From assembly GCA_039105265.1 (NCBI GenBank), contig JAPFFF010000197.1, positions 1-32,040 of the forward strand: DNA of 32,040 nt, given 5' to 3'. The notes beneath the pieces are model-generated. The model did not search any database. It saw only the letters and a list, made by a program, of their open reading frames with translations, and was not told where the DNA came from. The translations under genes and the position numbers were made by a program. Origin of the DNA: Tritrichomonas musculus (lineage: Eukaryota > Parabasalia > Tritrichomonadida > Tritrichomonadidae). This document shows, in pieces, positions 20,470 to 30,772 of the stretch. Each line of letters begins with the position of its first letter. Position 1 is the stretch's first letter.

Positions 20470-20475
20470 TCCCCA
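20470..20475. repeat. Right target-site duplication TCCCCA of the split hAT-like element
   Basis: Directly follows GCCTCTG and matches 8058-8063. The flanking CACAT then leads into the TTAA of the next transposon, only 12 bp beyond the element end. Confidence 0.75.
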
Positions 20476-20731
20476 CACATTTTAAGGGTGTACAATACTT
20501 GGATTTTTTTCAATCAATTTATTATATTATAATCTAATTAATGTATATAATACTAGTATATTTTTTTAAAATATAAATTCATTTTTTATTTATAATAATA
20601 CATAAATTGTATTAAGATATTCTTATTTATAATCATATTCACAAATTTTGAATGCTCATTATGGTTTTTTCAGAAAAATATTGTTAAATTGAAAGATATT
20701 TTTAAATTTATTTTGGAAGAGCCAAAAGCAT

Positions 20732-21001
20732 TTGTTTCCAATATTGCAAAAAAATTATTTTATTCTTAATATCCAAGATGATAAAATCATGGAAAATTAT
20801 GCGATTCAAAGAATTCCTTACGACGATTATATTTCATCGAATCTTTTTTTACCAGAAAACTTGCATAAAGAGCATTTTTATTTAATTTATTACATGTCAT
20901 TGTTAATCGCTGGTGTTTTACGGCCTTTGATAAATTTTCTTTCATTTGATTTAATTTTTTTTTTTTTTTCCTATTTGCTCATCGAAATTCGTATCAAATG
21001 A
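20732..21001 (+). CDS. Short unrecognised open frame beside the transposase
   Basis: 89 aa, convergent with the transposase gene. The middle part (IPYDDYISSNLFLPENLHKE) has ordinary amino-acid usage, while the end runs into a Phe-rich hydrophobic tail encoded by a T-run. Just upstream, another frame reads ILEEPKAFVSNIAKKLF, so this may be a fragment of a longer former gene. No family is recognised. It may not be a gene at all. Confidence 0.3.
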   Translation: MFPILQKNYFILNIQDDKIMENYAIQRIPYDDYISSNLFLPENLHKEHFYLIYYMSLLIAGVLRPLINFLSFDLIFFFFSYLLIEIRIK

Positions 21002-21143
21002 TTTATTTTGACAGATTTCTACAAAAAACCTTACAAAAGATTTGACAATTTTTTTATAATTTATATATCAAATTCAAAAAAAAAAAAAAAAAAAAAACAT
21101 TTATATTAAAAAATGTGTTTATTTTGAATAAACTACTCATGAC

Positions 21144-22493
21144 TCAGGACTTTTTTTTATAATCACCGTCCACATTTTTATGTGATTGTCTAAATTTTCT
21201 CCTAGCAGCATTTTTCTTTTTCCTTTCAGATGGTGTATTTCTTCTTAAGCATTCTCTTTTCCTGATTTCTTCATCATTTTTGATTTCATTCAGGACGCAA
21301 GGTGATATGTAATCAGAACATGTCGACTTTAGTAATTTTGAGTCAAAATTGGAATCATTTTTACGACCAATTGCAACTGCAAGTCGAGCTTTACTTGTGT
21401 TATTGAAAACTTTATTTTTTGGCAATACTTTTGTTGCCATTGCATTAATGGATTCATTTACTTGTGTTTGCGCTGTTCCAGTTTTAACAACAAGATCTGT
21501 ATTTTTAACTAAAAAAACTTCTAATGACTTTTTAAGTTCATCGTCTTTCTTTCCAGCCTCCCACTCCCAAAAGGACTCTTTTTTAGAATCTTTTTTTCTT
21601 GGTCGTCCTCGCCTTTTTTGGTTGATTAATTGGTTAGCATGAACACATTCGTCATGCTTACCAGTTACATGATTAGCCATGTTGTTCCATTGCTTTTCCT
21701 TGATTTCTGGATCCTGAACATTATAAACTAAAAATTTGAACCAGCTAATAATTTTTTCAATTAATGTTGCAAATAGCTCAAAGCACTTTTTGATAGTTTT
21801 CCTCTCTGGATCCTTCTTATTCTTAATATTTCTGCTCAAATCTTCGAAATGCTTATTTGCTTTACGTCCAATCTCTTGAGCAGCATGTCCCAGGTCGAGC
21901 GTTTCGCTCAACTGAAGATCAGTTCTTCTTTTGATTATTCCAGAGGTTTTTCCATCATGATCGTGAGCTATATTCACCATCTTATCCTTGATAATTGGCT
22001 TCAAGTTGGTCAAACCTCTTTCTATTCCAGCAGTCTCCATATTTGAAGAAGCACCTTCATAGTTTCCTCCAAATATGCCTTTATTTCGCGATATATTTTC
22101 AAAATGTACCACTTTCCCTTGTTCGTGATCAAAGAACGTAATTAAAGCATTGGATCCATTGTTTTGATGATTCCACTGACCATCAGTGGAAATGTTTGAA
22201 TTGTTTTGAATTTTGGTTGCATTTTGTAAACAATTATTATCAACAATATCAATAATGTTTTCTGCGGCATCTCTTTGGTAATTATAATATGTTCGCATTG
22301 AAGGTGTTGGAATATTTAAATAATTACAGTTCCTTTTCATTCCCACATATCCATTTCCAGTTAGAAGACCTGTAGTAGCCATTAGTTTTGGATGAATTTT
22401 GGGATTTGGTTTGATTTCTTTTTGCTCTCTGTTTGATTTTCTCTTATCAACCATTGCTTTGCAATGTAGTTGCTGCTTGGTTCTAGGCGCCAT
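21144..22493 (-). CDS. DDE transposase, Mutator-like/Kolobok-type
   Basis: 449 aa, no breaks, ending TGA. The catalytic core is readable. The first Asp is D104 in STDGQW, followed by GKVVHFENIS and NYEGASSNMETAG, which resemble the DGxW...GKVxxxExxS...NYxGxSGxME pattern of this transposase class. The second Asp lies in AHDHDGKT (D178 or D180, like GDGDS in relatives), and DLGHAAQEIGRK corresponds to their GHVQKRMG. The Glu is E347 in TQVNESINAMATKVLPK, like NxNESxNxxxWxxxPK. RRGRPRKK near 294-301 is an AT-hook-like basic patch, and the C-terminus is strongly basic. I recall the domain as Pfam's Mutator-like transposase domain, but could not check it. It would cut and paste the 15-bp TIR element around it. 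The first ATG is used as the start. Confidence 0.82.
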   Translation of the reverse strand: MAPRTKQQLHCKAMVDKRKSNREQKEIKPNPKIHPKLMATTGLLTGNGYVGMKRNCNYLNIPTPSMRTYYNYQRDAAENIIDIVDNNCLQNATKIQNNSNISTDGQWNHQNNGSNALITFFDHEQGKVVHFENISRNKGIFGGNYEGASSNMETAGIERGLTNLKPIIKDKMVNIAHDHDGKTSGIIKRRTDLQLSETLDLGHAAQEIGRKANKHFEDLSRNIKNKKDPERKTIKKCFELFATLIEKIISWFKFLVYNVQDPEIKEKQWNNMANHVTGKHDECVHANQLINQKRRGRPRKKDSKKESFWEWEAGKKDDELKKSLEVFLVKNTDLVVKTGTAQTQVNESINAMATKVLPKNKVFNNTSKARLAVAIGRKNDSNFDSKLLKSTCSDYISPCVLNEIKNDEEIRKRECLRRNTPSERKKKNAARRKFRQSHKNVDGDYKKKS

Positions 22494-23014
22494 TAAATTA
22501 ATTGAATATTCATTGAAAATTTCAATGTTTAACGTATGTGTCTCAGAAATATTTTATAAAAAGTATTCAAAATAAAATGCAGTCTCTAATTCAATTTTAC
22601 ATTTTTTTTTCTATAAAAACTGATGAGTAAAATGATAAATCAAAGCGCTAATTCTATCCACAAAAATGCATTGAAAGTGCCCCATGATTTTGTTTTAATA
22701 GAAAAGCTTTTCATGATATTGAAATAAAAAATCGCAAAAACTGATTTCTGCAATCATTTTACAATTTTCAAAATATCTCAACATTACATTTTTTTTAAAG
22801 TCATAAGGATTAGTAAAAATGCGTTTACTTCTAATTTGGCCTTATATTGAATGACTACATACATTTTTAAATTAAGCCATTTTTCTATATAAACACGGGC
22901 ACTTTAAAAAAATATGTACTCCTTCATTTTTAGAAAAATCATTTTAATACTAATATCAAAACCTATATCAAATGAATCAAAAAAAACTAATGTTGAGATA
23001 TTCCACAAAAAAAA
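22494..23014. other. Non-coding part of the TTAA transposon upstream of the transposase
   Basis: The presumed promoter side of the transposase. AT-rich, no gene. A short inverted pair (AAAGTGCCC near 22673 and GGGCACTTT near 22898) is the only structure noticed. Confidence 0.5.
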
Positions 23015-24501
23015 TAGGTGGGCCACTTTTTTTTTGACTTTAAAAAAGTTCTTTTTTTCTTCGAATTTTAAGAATTATTCAGCAATTTCATAATATATAT
23101 TTATATAACACATATATGATAGTATGCAGTTGTTAAATTAAGTTTTGAACTAATATTCATCAACTTTTTTTTTAATACATGATATGCAATATCACAAGTT
23201 CAAATGAATTAAAATACATATTTCTATTATTTTATGATATTATCTATGTCATACATCAAGAATGATCTGGAAACAATATAAAATAATTAATAGATTTCTC
23301 TAAAAAGTTAAAATAAAAGGTATTTTTAATTTTCAGAAGTATATAAAAAAATTGAATGTTTTCTTTTTTGATATTTAGTTTCTTCATCGCCCAGGCTTTT
23401 TATTGATATAGTTAGGTATAACATAACTTCAAAGATAAAGGTTAGTTGGGAAAACATATTCAAAAAGTTGAATTAGTTAACGGAATGATTCAATTTTGGA
23501 GCCACTTGGTAAGAAATTATAAACGGTCAAACAATACATTTGGTAAAAATAAAGGTAAATTAAAATCAATATATGTCCTGGAATATTGGACCTTTATTAA
23601 AAAATCATAAAAAATTAAAATCAGCTTTTTTTAATTCAATTTTCTCTCAATTTATAAAAATAGCTTTCAAATATTTTTTATATTTTTTCCTTTATTGAAA
23701 TTTTGAGATTTTTAGAAAAAGCAATATCTTAATTTAAAATTAAATTACGATATATTAATATTATAATTTCATAATAGGATTATATATTAAAAATATATAT
23801 AAATGACATATTTCATTTTAAATTTAAAAAGCAAAGATAATCAAAATTAAAATTATTTTATATTTATATGAATTTTTAAAATTTCAAAAAAAAACTAAGT
23901 TTTTATAAAAATTATAAATATAGCAATTTAAATAGAAATAAACATAATATATTTTTATTATAATATTATAAACATAAATATAATAGTAAATAATATTTTA
24001 AAATATTTATAATAAATCATATACTAATAAATTTTCAAAATCATTATAATCGAATAATTGATTATTTCTAACTTTTTCAAAACGAATTTTTATAGAGTCC
24101 TTCAATTGTTTTATTCAAAATTTTATGTATAGAAAAAATCATTTATTTCTTTTTATATTTTGTCTTTGATTATAATCAACAAGATATAACTTTAAACAAA
24201 ATTAAATTAAACAATTAATTTAAAATTAAAATAGATATTTTTATTCTTAATAAATGAAATTTTTTTATCAAAATTGAATGATCTTTTTAAATTCTTTTAA
24301 TTTTGAGAAAATTTTTCAAATATTTTTGAAAGATTTTATCTATAATATTTGAATAGTTTACAAAAAAAATATGAAAATTTAAATTATTCATAAAAACTTT
24401 ATCTTTAATATTTATGAACTATAATTAATACTTTATTTTATTATTATATGTAATCTATCTAATGGTGCAAAAGTTATAAAAATTCATTGGTGGCCCACCT
24501 A
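23015..24501. mobile_element. 1.49-kb AT-rich segment bounded by a perfect 12-bp inverted repeat
   Basis: TAGGTGGGCCAC (23015-23026) and its exact complement GTGGCCCACCTA (24490-24501) stand out in very AT-rich DNA. A-runs follow C on the outer sides (CAAAAAAA both times), compatible with an 8-bp target duplication but too simple to prove it. No coding region was seen inside. It is probably a non-autonomous TIR element inserted in the TTAA transposon. It could alternatively be a sub-terminal repeat of that transposon. Confidence 0.5.
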
Positions 24502-24540
24502 TCAAAAAAATTAGCAATTTTGATTTTCATTTGTTTTTTT

Positions 24541-25702
24541 AGAGGCATGTCAACCAAAATTCTACTCGATAAATTTTTTTGAAAATGATAATATAAGATT
24601 TAAATGATGCATATTAAAACTTTTCCTCTTGAGCAAACGAAAACTTCTATACAGTTTTTAGTTTTCATTCAAATCATCATTTTTAACTCAATATCTTCGA
24701 TTCAAAAAGTAGAGGTATTCAAATTTGATTTATTGAAAAATGAATTCTCTTTCATTTTTGATAGGATCATGATTGAATACCATTTCAATTTGAGAGAATA
24801 TTTATTGAATAGCTTTTCAATTTGAGAAGAACAAATAAGTTTTATTTATAACTTGAAAATTGAATTAATAAAAACTTATTTTATGATATAAATATACTTA
24901 GATATTAATTATGAATTTAAAAAAGTAGTTTTATTTGCCTACCACAAAAATTATAAAATAAATATTTTAAAATATTTTATTTTGCTTTTACAAAGTAAGT
25001 AAAATCATTATTTGATTTATAATAAAGAAGTATATAATTTTTATTAATCAAAAAAATAAATTTCTGCTCTAATATTCTCAAATATTTATTTAAAATATAA
25101 TTATTTGAAAAAGTTCGATCGGTAAATATAAAAAATGATTTATTTCAAAATTTTTTTTATATAATTTTAAAGTAAAATGAAATGAATTTATCATAAGTTC
25201 TATAAATCCTCTAAAAAGCATATTTTGAGCACTAATTATATTTTATTTTTTCAATGAACTATCAATTGAATTGAAAGTATAATATTAATGTATATTGAAA
25301 CATATAAAAGAAAATCCCAATATAATTATTAAAATGGCTGTTTTATATTGATTAAAAAATGAAATATGATTAGTATCACAGCTATTTGAAAATAAGACGT
25401 TTTATGTTTAGATATTTAAAGAACGTATAGAGTAATCATAAAAACATTAGTAATTTGTTAATATTATTAAGTTATAAATGTAAAGAATCTTGGATATTAT
25501 ATTTCTATAAAGTGGATAAAATAAAAAACCAAAATTGATGTTTTTTACCTAAAAACTATTAATTTTTATTGTACAAACTAAATAATTGGATTCCAAAGAT
25601 CATAAATACATTCTTCTTTTTTATATTAATCTTTTATAATTGGACTTATCTTATTTTCTACTTTCACTTTTTGAGAGCTTTTTTTTGGTTGATATGCCTC
25701 TG
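24541..25702 (+). mobile_element. hAT-like non-autonomous element, copy 2 (uninterrupted)
   Basis: 1162 bp from AGAGGCATGTCAACC (first C missing or replaced by T) to GGTTGATATGCCTCTG, between runs of seven T that could be a poly-T target duplication. It matches copy 1 almost throughout and shows what copy 1 looked like before it was split. It contains no transposase. The 73-aa frame at 24604-24825 differs from its partner in copy 1 at one residue and has no recognisable domain. The copy lies inside the TTAA transposon and so arrived after it. Confidence 0.88.
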
Positions 25703-26181
25703 TTTTTTTGATACTCCAATTAAAATTAGATTGAAAATGAGTAATTATCCAAGAGCTTTCTTGAAAAATACTATCAGCTGTATATGCGCTTAGTTATTAT
25801 TATATATTTTATCCAAAATTCCATTAAAACATCTAAAAAGCAAAGTTATGGTTATTAAATTTTCAATTTTTTTTTCTTTCCAAATCTCAATTAAATCAAA
25901 AATCAATTATCAGTTGTATGCGTAATATGTAAAAATAACATTATCATAATAAAAGAAACATTGCATTTAATGGAATCAATAATTTTAAAAAAATAACCAA
26001 AAATTCATTCAATATTTTCACATTACATATAGAATTTTTTCAGAGGGAATAATAAAATACAAGTTTCTTAAAAAGAAAGCCATATTACAAATATTTCTTA
26101 TTATAAAAATATAAAAAAAATTCTATTTATATAAATAATTAATATTAATATTATATAACAATTTGATATTGAGATAAAACG
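25703..26181. other. Right non-coding end of the TTAA transposon
   Basis: AT-rich DNA between the nested hAT-like copy and the right 15-bp TIR. No gene seen. Confidence 0.5.
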
Positions 26182-26470
26182 AAGTATAGTACACCCTTAA
26201 TTCCCCTTTTTTTTCCAATTTTTTTTTCACAAAAAATTGAAAACTATATCAAAAAGTTTCATTCTGTTATGATTATTTTTCTAAGAATTTTATGGTTGTA
26301 TTTATCTATCATAGATTAATACTTATTATCAAAAAGGCCGAACTAATCACTCGTTTTTTAATATCTATTGTATAATGCGAAAATAAAATTTTAAACTTTT
26401 TGAGAAAAATTGATGATGATGTGTAAATATTCAAAGAAATCAAAATCTTATTTTTATCCTCAAAACTATT

Positions 26471-27127
26471 ATGAATAGACCTATCCAGAGCCAATCACCC
26501 ACAGAATATCTATATAAAATTTGGGATGCTTATAGTGAAGGAGATGTCAAATCGCTGATCAATCTGCTTTCCAACGTAGGAAATTTCATTAATTCTTTCA
26601 ACGAAAATGTGATTTCAGAAACTGATTTCTTTTTCAAGAAAAAAATCCAAAATGATGAAGATAAAGTAGAACTTTTAAATAAAATTCGTAGGATTATTTC
26701 AGAACACCGTACAAAAAAAGAATTATGGATCATTATCTTTATTTTTGCTAGTCAGCTTTACTTTTCGGAAGAAAGAAAGAAACTATCTCCTCTTGAACAA
26801 ATAAGATTATTTTTTGTTGATTTTGAGCCTGAAAAGAATTGCGACGATCCAAATACCAAACATACCTTTTTCTATTTTTTTAAAGGGCCTTTTGTTAAAC
26901 TAGTGCAAAATGTTTTTACTGATCAAAATTGCATTGTTAATCTCATTGGCGTTGTTCTCATAATGTATTCATATATTGCATGCTTTAATCCTACATGCAT
27001 TGATTACAAAGTTCCTCTATATGTGCCTAACGAAGATGAACCTTATTCGCTTTTTGAATTAAAAACATATTGCGATTTTTATGAAGACGAGTATCAAATT
27101 ACCAAAAATAACATTCTTGGCGAATGA
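26471..27127 (+). CDS. Unrecognised 218-aa protein
   Basis: The amino-acid usage looks genuinely coding and the frame is intact. The N-terminal third is charged and helical (EGDVKSLINLLSNVGNF, NDEDKVELLNKIRRIISEH). Two hydrophobic stretches (WIIIFIFASQLYF near 93-105 and LIGVVLIMYSYIACF near 157-171) might be buried helices or membrane segments. The C-terminus is acidic and Tyr-rich (YVPNEDEPYSLFELK, FYEDEYQ). No signal peptide is apparent and no domain is recognised. Its Cys residues are scattered. It starts about 270 bp beyond the TTAA transposon and converges with the next gene. The start is the first ATG in the frame. No clear initiator motif was seen just upstream. Confidence 0.65.
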   Translation: MNRPIQSQSPTEYLYKIWDAYSEGDVKSLINLLSNVGNFINSFNENVISETDFFFKKKIQNDEDKVELLNKIRRIISEHRTKKELWIIIFIFASQLYFSEERKKLSPLEQIRLFFVDFEPEKNCDDPNTKHTFFYFFKGPFVKLVQNVFTDQNCIVNLIGVVLIMYSYIACFNPTCIDYKVPLYVPNEDEPYSLFELKTYCDFYEDEYQITKNNILGE

Positions 27128-27505
27128 AATCTTAAAGAAAGATTACTAGTAATAATCTTTTATAAGATTATTTTTATAAATTATGCTATTCGTTTTCATT
27201 TCTTCTATATACTTAATATTTTTTTTTTCTATTGACAAACGCAATTTATGAGTTTGCTTGATTTCAACATTCTACAAAAGCTATGAATAAAGATAACAAA
27301 GAACATGTAATTGAATTAGGAATTAAATTGAATCAAAAAAAAAAAACAAAAAAACAAAATTAATTATAATTTTTCTTTTTCTTTTCTTTTTATAAATTGA
27401 CTAGTAAACTAGCCATAAAAGTTCAATAAAGAAAATTAAAGATTGAAATAAGAGAATCTTACTCAGTGACAGAATAAGTATTACTCACGTCACTGCATTC
27501 CCCTA
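27128..27505. other. Convergent intergenic region
   Basis: Shared 3' flank of two convergent genes. It holds several A/T runs and a 7-bp-arm hairpin near 27464-27495, and no gene. Confidence 0.5.
27464..27495. other. Perfect 7-bp inverted repeat just past a stop codon
   Basis: CAGTGAC (27464-27470) and GTCACTG (27489-27495) pair around an 18-base loop. The structure starts about 10 bases past the minus-strand gene's stop. A role in 3'-end formation is only a possibility. Confidence 0.4.
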
Positions 27506-28213
27506 TTAAAAATCTAAATCTTCAAAAATATTAATTTCATCAGCGAAAAATAAATCATCATAATCATTATTGCTATTAAAATCATAAAAAGAATCATCAA
27601 CTCCAATTTTGTCTTGAAATATTAAATCTTCCTGAATTGCATGTGAGCTTTCTTGATTGTTAATTGAGCTTACTTGATTGCTGGCTGAATTTTCTTGATT
27701 AATTTTATCAGATGTCAATGGAGTAAGTAGAGTAATCGAACGATTACCAGCAAGTTGATTTTTCAATGCTTGAATACGCTTTATCTTTTGCTTCCATTTA
27801 AAAACAAGGATATCGACATCGTACAACTTGGTATAGAATTCAAAATCTTTAAAACTTTCTGAAATATTTTCCATGACATCTGGGTAAAAATATGCAAGGT
27901 ATGTTAACATATCATTTTTGTATGAGTAACCGGCCCGCTTAAGCTCTCGTACTGGGATAAATCTTTCTGGCTCTGCAACATCGAAACAGTGGCGAATTAA
28001 AGGATAAATGTCTTCTTTTGTAACATGCTCTTTATGCTCATCTTTTTGCTTTCCCTTAAATGAAGAATGAAATTTAAGGTCACCACAAAAATCTTCTGTA
28101 CCTTTTCCATCAGCAAAACTTTGATTAAAAGCAAAGAAGTCATTCATCATTCTCAAAATGCGCTTTTCATCAGGTGTAACATTTAGCTCTTTTTTGAATT
28201 TTTTATTGATCAT
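27506..28213 (-). CDS. Unrecognised 235-aa protein with acidic C-terminal tail
   Basis: The frame is open to 28282 (258 aa), but I prefer the ATG at 28213 (MINKKFKKELNV). The extra 23 residues are Phe-rich, low-complexity sequence. Also, TCATTTTT, which fits the trichomonad initiator TCA-Y-T/A, lies about 7 bases upstream of this ATG, the short spacing normal for that group. The body is basic and helical, with a segment near 80-110 (IPVRELKRAGYSYKNDM) that could suit nucleic-acid binding. A Gln/Asn/Ser-rich linker follows, then a strongly acidic tail rich in Asp and Phe (DDLFFADEINIFEDLDF). That layout recalls transcription factors with an acidic activation tail, but no domain is recognised. 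A divergent relative of the trichomonad initiator-binding proteins was considered and cannot be shown. Confidence 0.65.
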   Translation of the reverse strand: MINKKFKKELNVTPDEKRILRMMNDFFAFNQSFADGKGTEDFCGDLKFHSSFKGKQKDEHKEHVTKEDIYPLIRHCFDVAEPERFIPVRELKRAGYSYKNDMLTYLAYFYPDVMENISESFKDFEFYTKLYDVDILVFKWKQKIKRIQALKNQLAGNRSITLLTPLTSDKINQENSASNQVSSINNQESSHAIQEDLIFQDKIGVDDSFYDFNSNNDYDDLFFADEINIFEDLDF

Positions 28214-28240
28214 ATTGTATAAAAATGATATGAATATAAA
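28195..28240 (-). promoter_or_regulatory. Possible initiator element of the 235-aa gene
   Basis: Reading the minus strand, TCATTTTTATACA directly precedes the ATG at 28213. Known trichomonad initiators fit TCA(+1)Y(T/A) within about 20 bases of the start codon. This is a short motif in AT-rich DNA, so chance is possible. Confidence 0.4.
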
Positions 28241-28647
28241 AGTTAAATAATGCATACAAAATGGAAAAAATCTAAAATTCACAAAATGGTAATTTTTTTG
28301 AATATAAAATTTTATATTATCATCAAAAAAGTTTAAAATTTTTATTTAATTTAAAATAAAACGTGCAGGAAGCTCAGAGACGTAGAACATACCCACTTTA
28401 TGATAAGATTAACAAAACACTCACGTAGTTTAGTATAGTTATCGCTTTCAAAACGATAAAAATTTGCATTGACAAATTATTCTCATTTGATACAAAACTC
28501 GTTAATTAGAATAAAATATGCTATCTTCTGAAGAATTGCTTAAAGATGAATATTCTAAAATTTGTAGTCGTTTTAATCAGTAAATAAAGCTTCATAATTA
28601 AGATATAAAAAAAGGATTAACATGTCTACATATAACTTATTTTTCTT
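28214..28647. other. Intergenic DNA with a 21-codon open frame
   Basis: Mostly AT-rich. A small plus-strand frame (28518-28583, MLSSEELLKDEYSK...) has natural-looking composition and may be the stub of a lost gene. An initiator-like TCATTT lies about 30 bases before it. Nothing supports expression. Confidence 0.4.
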
Positions 28648-30489
28648 CTACTTTGTAAGAATTTTATAGCGATTTTTTGCAGACTTATTTCCCAAATCAG
28701 CTGCCTTTTTGTAGTACTGTATTGCTTTTTCTAAATCAGCATTAATTCCATCACCCGACTCGAGCATTGATGCATATTTTACCATCGCCATTTCGTCTCC
28801 TTTGTCAGCAGCCATCTTGTAGTAACGCGAAGCTTCTTTTGCATTTCCAACGACATTTCCTACACAGTTTTTAACAATATCAGCATAAAAGCGATAAGAT
28901 TTTACGTATCCCATGTCGGCTGCCTGCTTGAAGAGCTTGACGGCTTCTTCCTTGTTTTCAGGGATGCCCCATCCTTTCAAAAGCATAAAAGCATAATTAT
29001 GTATGCCTCTTCTGTCGCCTTTATCTGCTGCCATCTTGTAGTAATGGACTGCCATTTCTTTGTCAGCTTTGATGCCTCTGCCATGAGACAGCATGTCACC
29101 GTAGTTGTTCATCGATGCTGTATCACCTAGATCGATCGCCATCTTGAAGTAACGGGAGGCCAATTCTTTGTTAGTTTCTATACCATTTCCATGCAACAAC
29201 ATGTAGCCGTAGTTGTTCATCGATGCTGCATCTCCGAGATCGATCGCCATCTTGTAGTAATGGACGGCTTCTTCAGGGTTTGGAGGGGTTCCGTCACCAT
29301 ACATTAGCATGTTTGCATATTGTTGCATTGCGCGTACAGAACCTTTATCGATGGCACGTTTGAAGTAAAAAACCGCCATTTCTGGATTTGGTGCTGAAAA
29401 ACCTTGGCCTCTTTTGAGCATTAAGGCGTATCTCGACATGGCTTCTGCGTTTCCTTTATCTGCAGCCAATTTAAGGTATTGGGCGGCTTTGATTAGGTCA
29501 ATTTTGATAAGATAATCGCTGTACTTGAGGATGGATTCCGCATCACCCGAATTAGATTTGCACTTGAGTGTTTCAATATCGATCAGATTATTTTTTTCTG
29601 AATTTATTTGATCATTGAATAAAATTAGATATTTATTGGCAAATTCATCATCTACCTCAAATATCTGCAGGTATCTTTCGCTTTTCATTTGTTCAACTAT
29701 TTCTGCAAAGGTTGGTCGCTCTGTTGGGTTTGATGACCAACATCGATTTAAAAAATTTTTAATATCTTCATTTACTATGTGATTCAAATTTGGCCGTTTA
29801 CCATTTTTAACATCATCTAACAAACGATAAATTGATTTATAGCCTGTATACGGACTTTTACCTGAAAATACTTCGTAAAAAATAATTGAATAAGAGTAAA
29901 CGTCAGTTTTATAATTATATTCTTCATCCATTATAACTTCTGGAGCCATGTATACTGGTGATCCTTTGAACGTTTGCATATGAATCATTGATAATTTTAA
30001 CTCTGAGATTTTCGATTATCCAAAGTCTCCGATATGAGGATATAAATCATCATCAAGTAAAACATTAGCACATTTTAAATCACGATGAATAATACTTTTT
30101 GAATGCAAATATTTCATACCTTCTGCGATTCCAAGCAAAATAATGAATTTATTTGATAAAGGGTGATTGCTGTTATTTTCTAATAGTTTATCCAATGAGC
30201 CTTTGGACATGCATGGCGTAATAATAGTTGGAAAATGTTCTTTCTGAAAATTGGTCATGTTAAATCCTTTGAAAGATAATGTTGTTGCACTTTCGATCAT
30301 TGAAAATGCTGTAAGTTCTTTAAAAAATTCTTTTTGGTCAGAAGCGCTGATACATTCAACTTTGCTTACCATTGCAGCGAACTCTTTCTGAGTTTCTTTT
30401 TCTATTACTAAATAAACAGTTCCATATTGAACTTCTTTGAGCTTTTTAATTATTGCATAATCTTCTAAATCAACGATAAAATCATGATT
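28648..30489 (-). pseudogene. Tyrosine-kinase-like (TKL) kinase fused to Sel1 repeats, interrupted by one in-frame stop
   Basis: N-lobe homology begins near 30489 (DYAIIKKL...YGTVYLV). [13 protein letters not shown] and DFG are intact, followed by TFKGSPVYMAPE, DVYSYSIIFYEV and NRCWSSNPTERPTF. A linker and eight to nine Sel1 repeats run to the TAA at 28648. Such proteins would phosphorylate Ser/Thr and use the solenoid to bind partners. Defects: a TAA at 30016-30018 directly after DFG, in the same frame on both sides, where relatives have Leu, Phe or similar. The VAIK-type Lys position reads FAAMVSK (ATG where AAG is expected). The glycine loop is poor (KEVQYGTVY). No in-frame ATG exists upstream of 30372. 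Two of these are explained by single T/A changes. It is either a young pseudogene or a gene carrying sequencing errors. It is the less decayed paralogue of 4645-6808. Confidence 0.8.
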
Positions 30490-30772
30490 ACTAAAAATAA
30501 AAAAATCAAACGATCAAAAAAAATTCAAAAAGTTATATAATATATCATAAAATTTAACTTCAACAAATGTGATGAATAAGGCTAATAGAATAGTTTTATA
30601 TTTCTTAAAATGGTATAAATATTATCAATATGTGTCCATATATATACATATGAATGGCCTTATTATTTAAAATCTCATTCATTTATTATTAGAATTTACA
30701 TAAATAGAAGACAATAATAATAAGTCGTTTGGATGCTATTTAGTGAATAATCAATTATGACATTTTAAAAAG
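30490..30772. other. AT-rich intergenic region
   Basis: No gene or clear signal. It separates the interrupted kinase gene from the mutarotase-like gene, both on the minus strand. Confidence 0.5.

Larger units (their letters stand above)
20486..26196 (-). mobile_element. TTAA-flanked DNA transposon (Kolobok-like) with a whole-looking transposase
   Basis: The ends are GGGTGTACAATACTT (20486-20500) and the inverse of GGGTGTACTATACTT (26182-26196), matching at 14 of 15 bases. TTAA sits outside both (20482-20485 and 26197-26200). TTAA targets with G-rich ends are typical of piggyBac and Kolobok elements. The encoded transposase is not piggyBac-like, so Kolobok-type is the better fit. The 5.7 kb includes two nested insertions (23015-24501 and 24541-25702). 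Without them the element is about 3.05 kb. The transposase appears uninterrupted, so this could be a recently active family. Confidence 0.8.

Noticed and set aside
27506-28282. Initiator-binding-protein (IBD) family assignment for the 235-aa protein
   Set aside because: The general layout is suggestive, but I could not match any specific motif of that family.
30000-30030. An intron removing the stop after DFG in the right kinase gene
   Set aside because: No trichomonad splice motifs (GTATGT-like start, ACTAACACACAG end) are present, and the frame is continuous apart from the one TAA.
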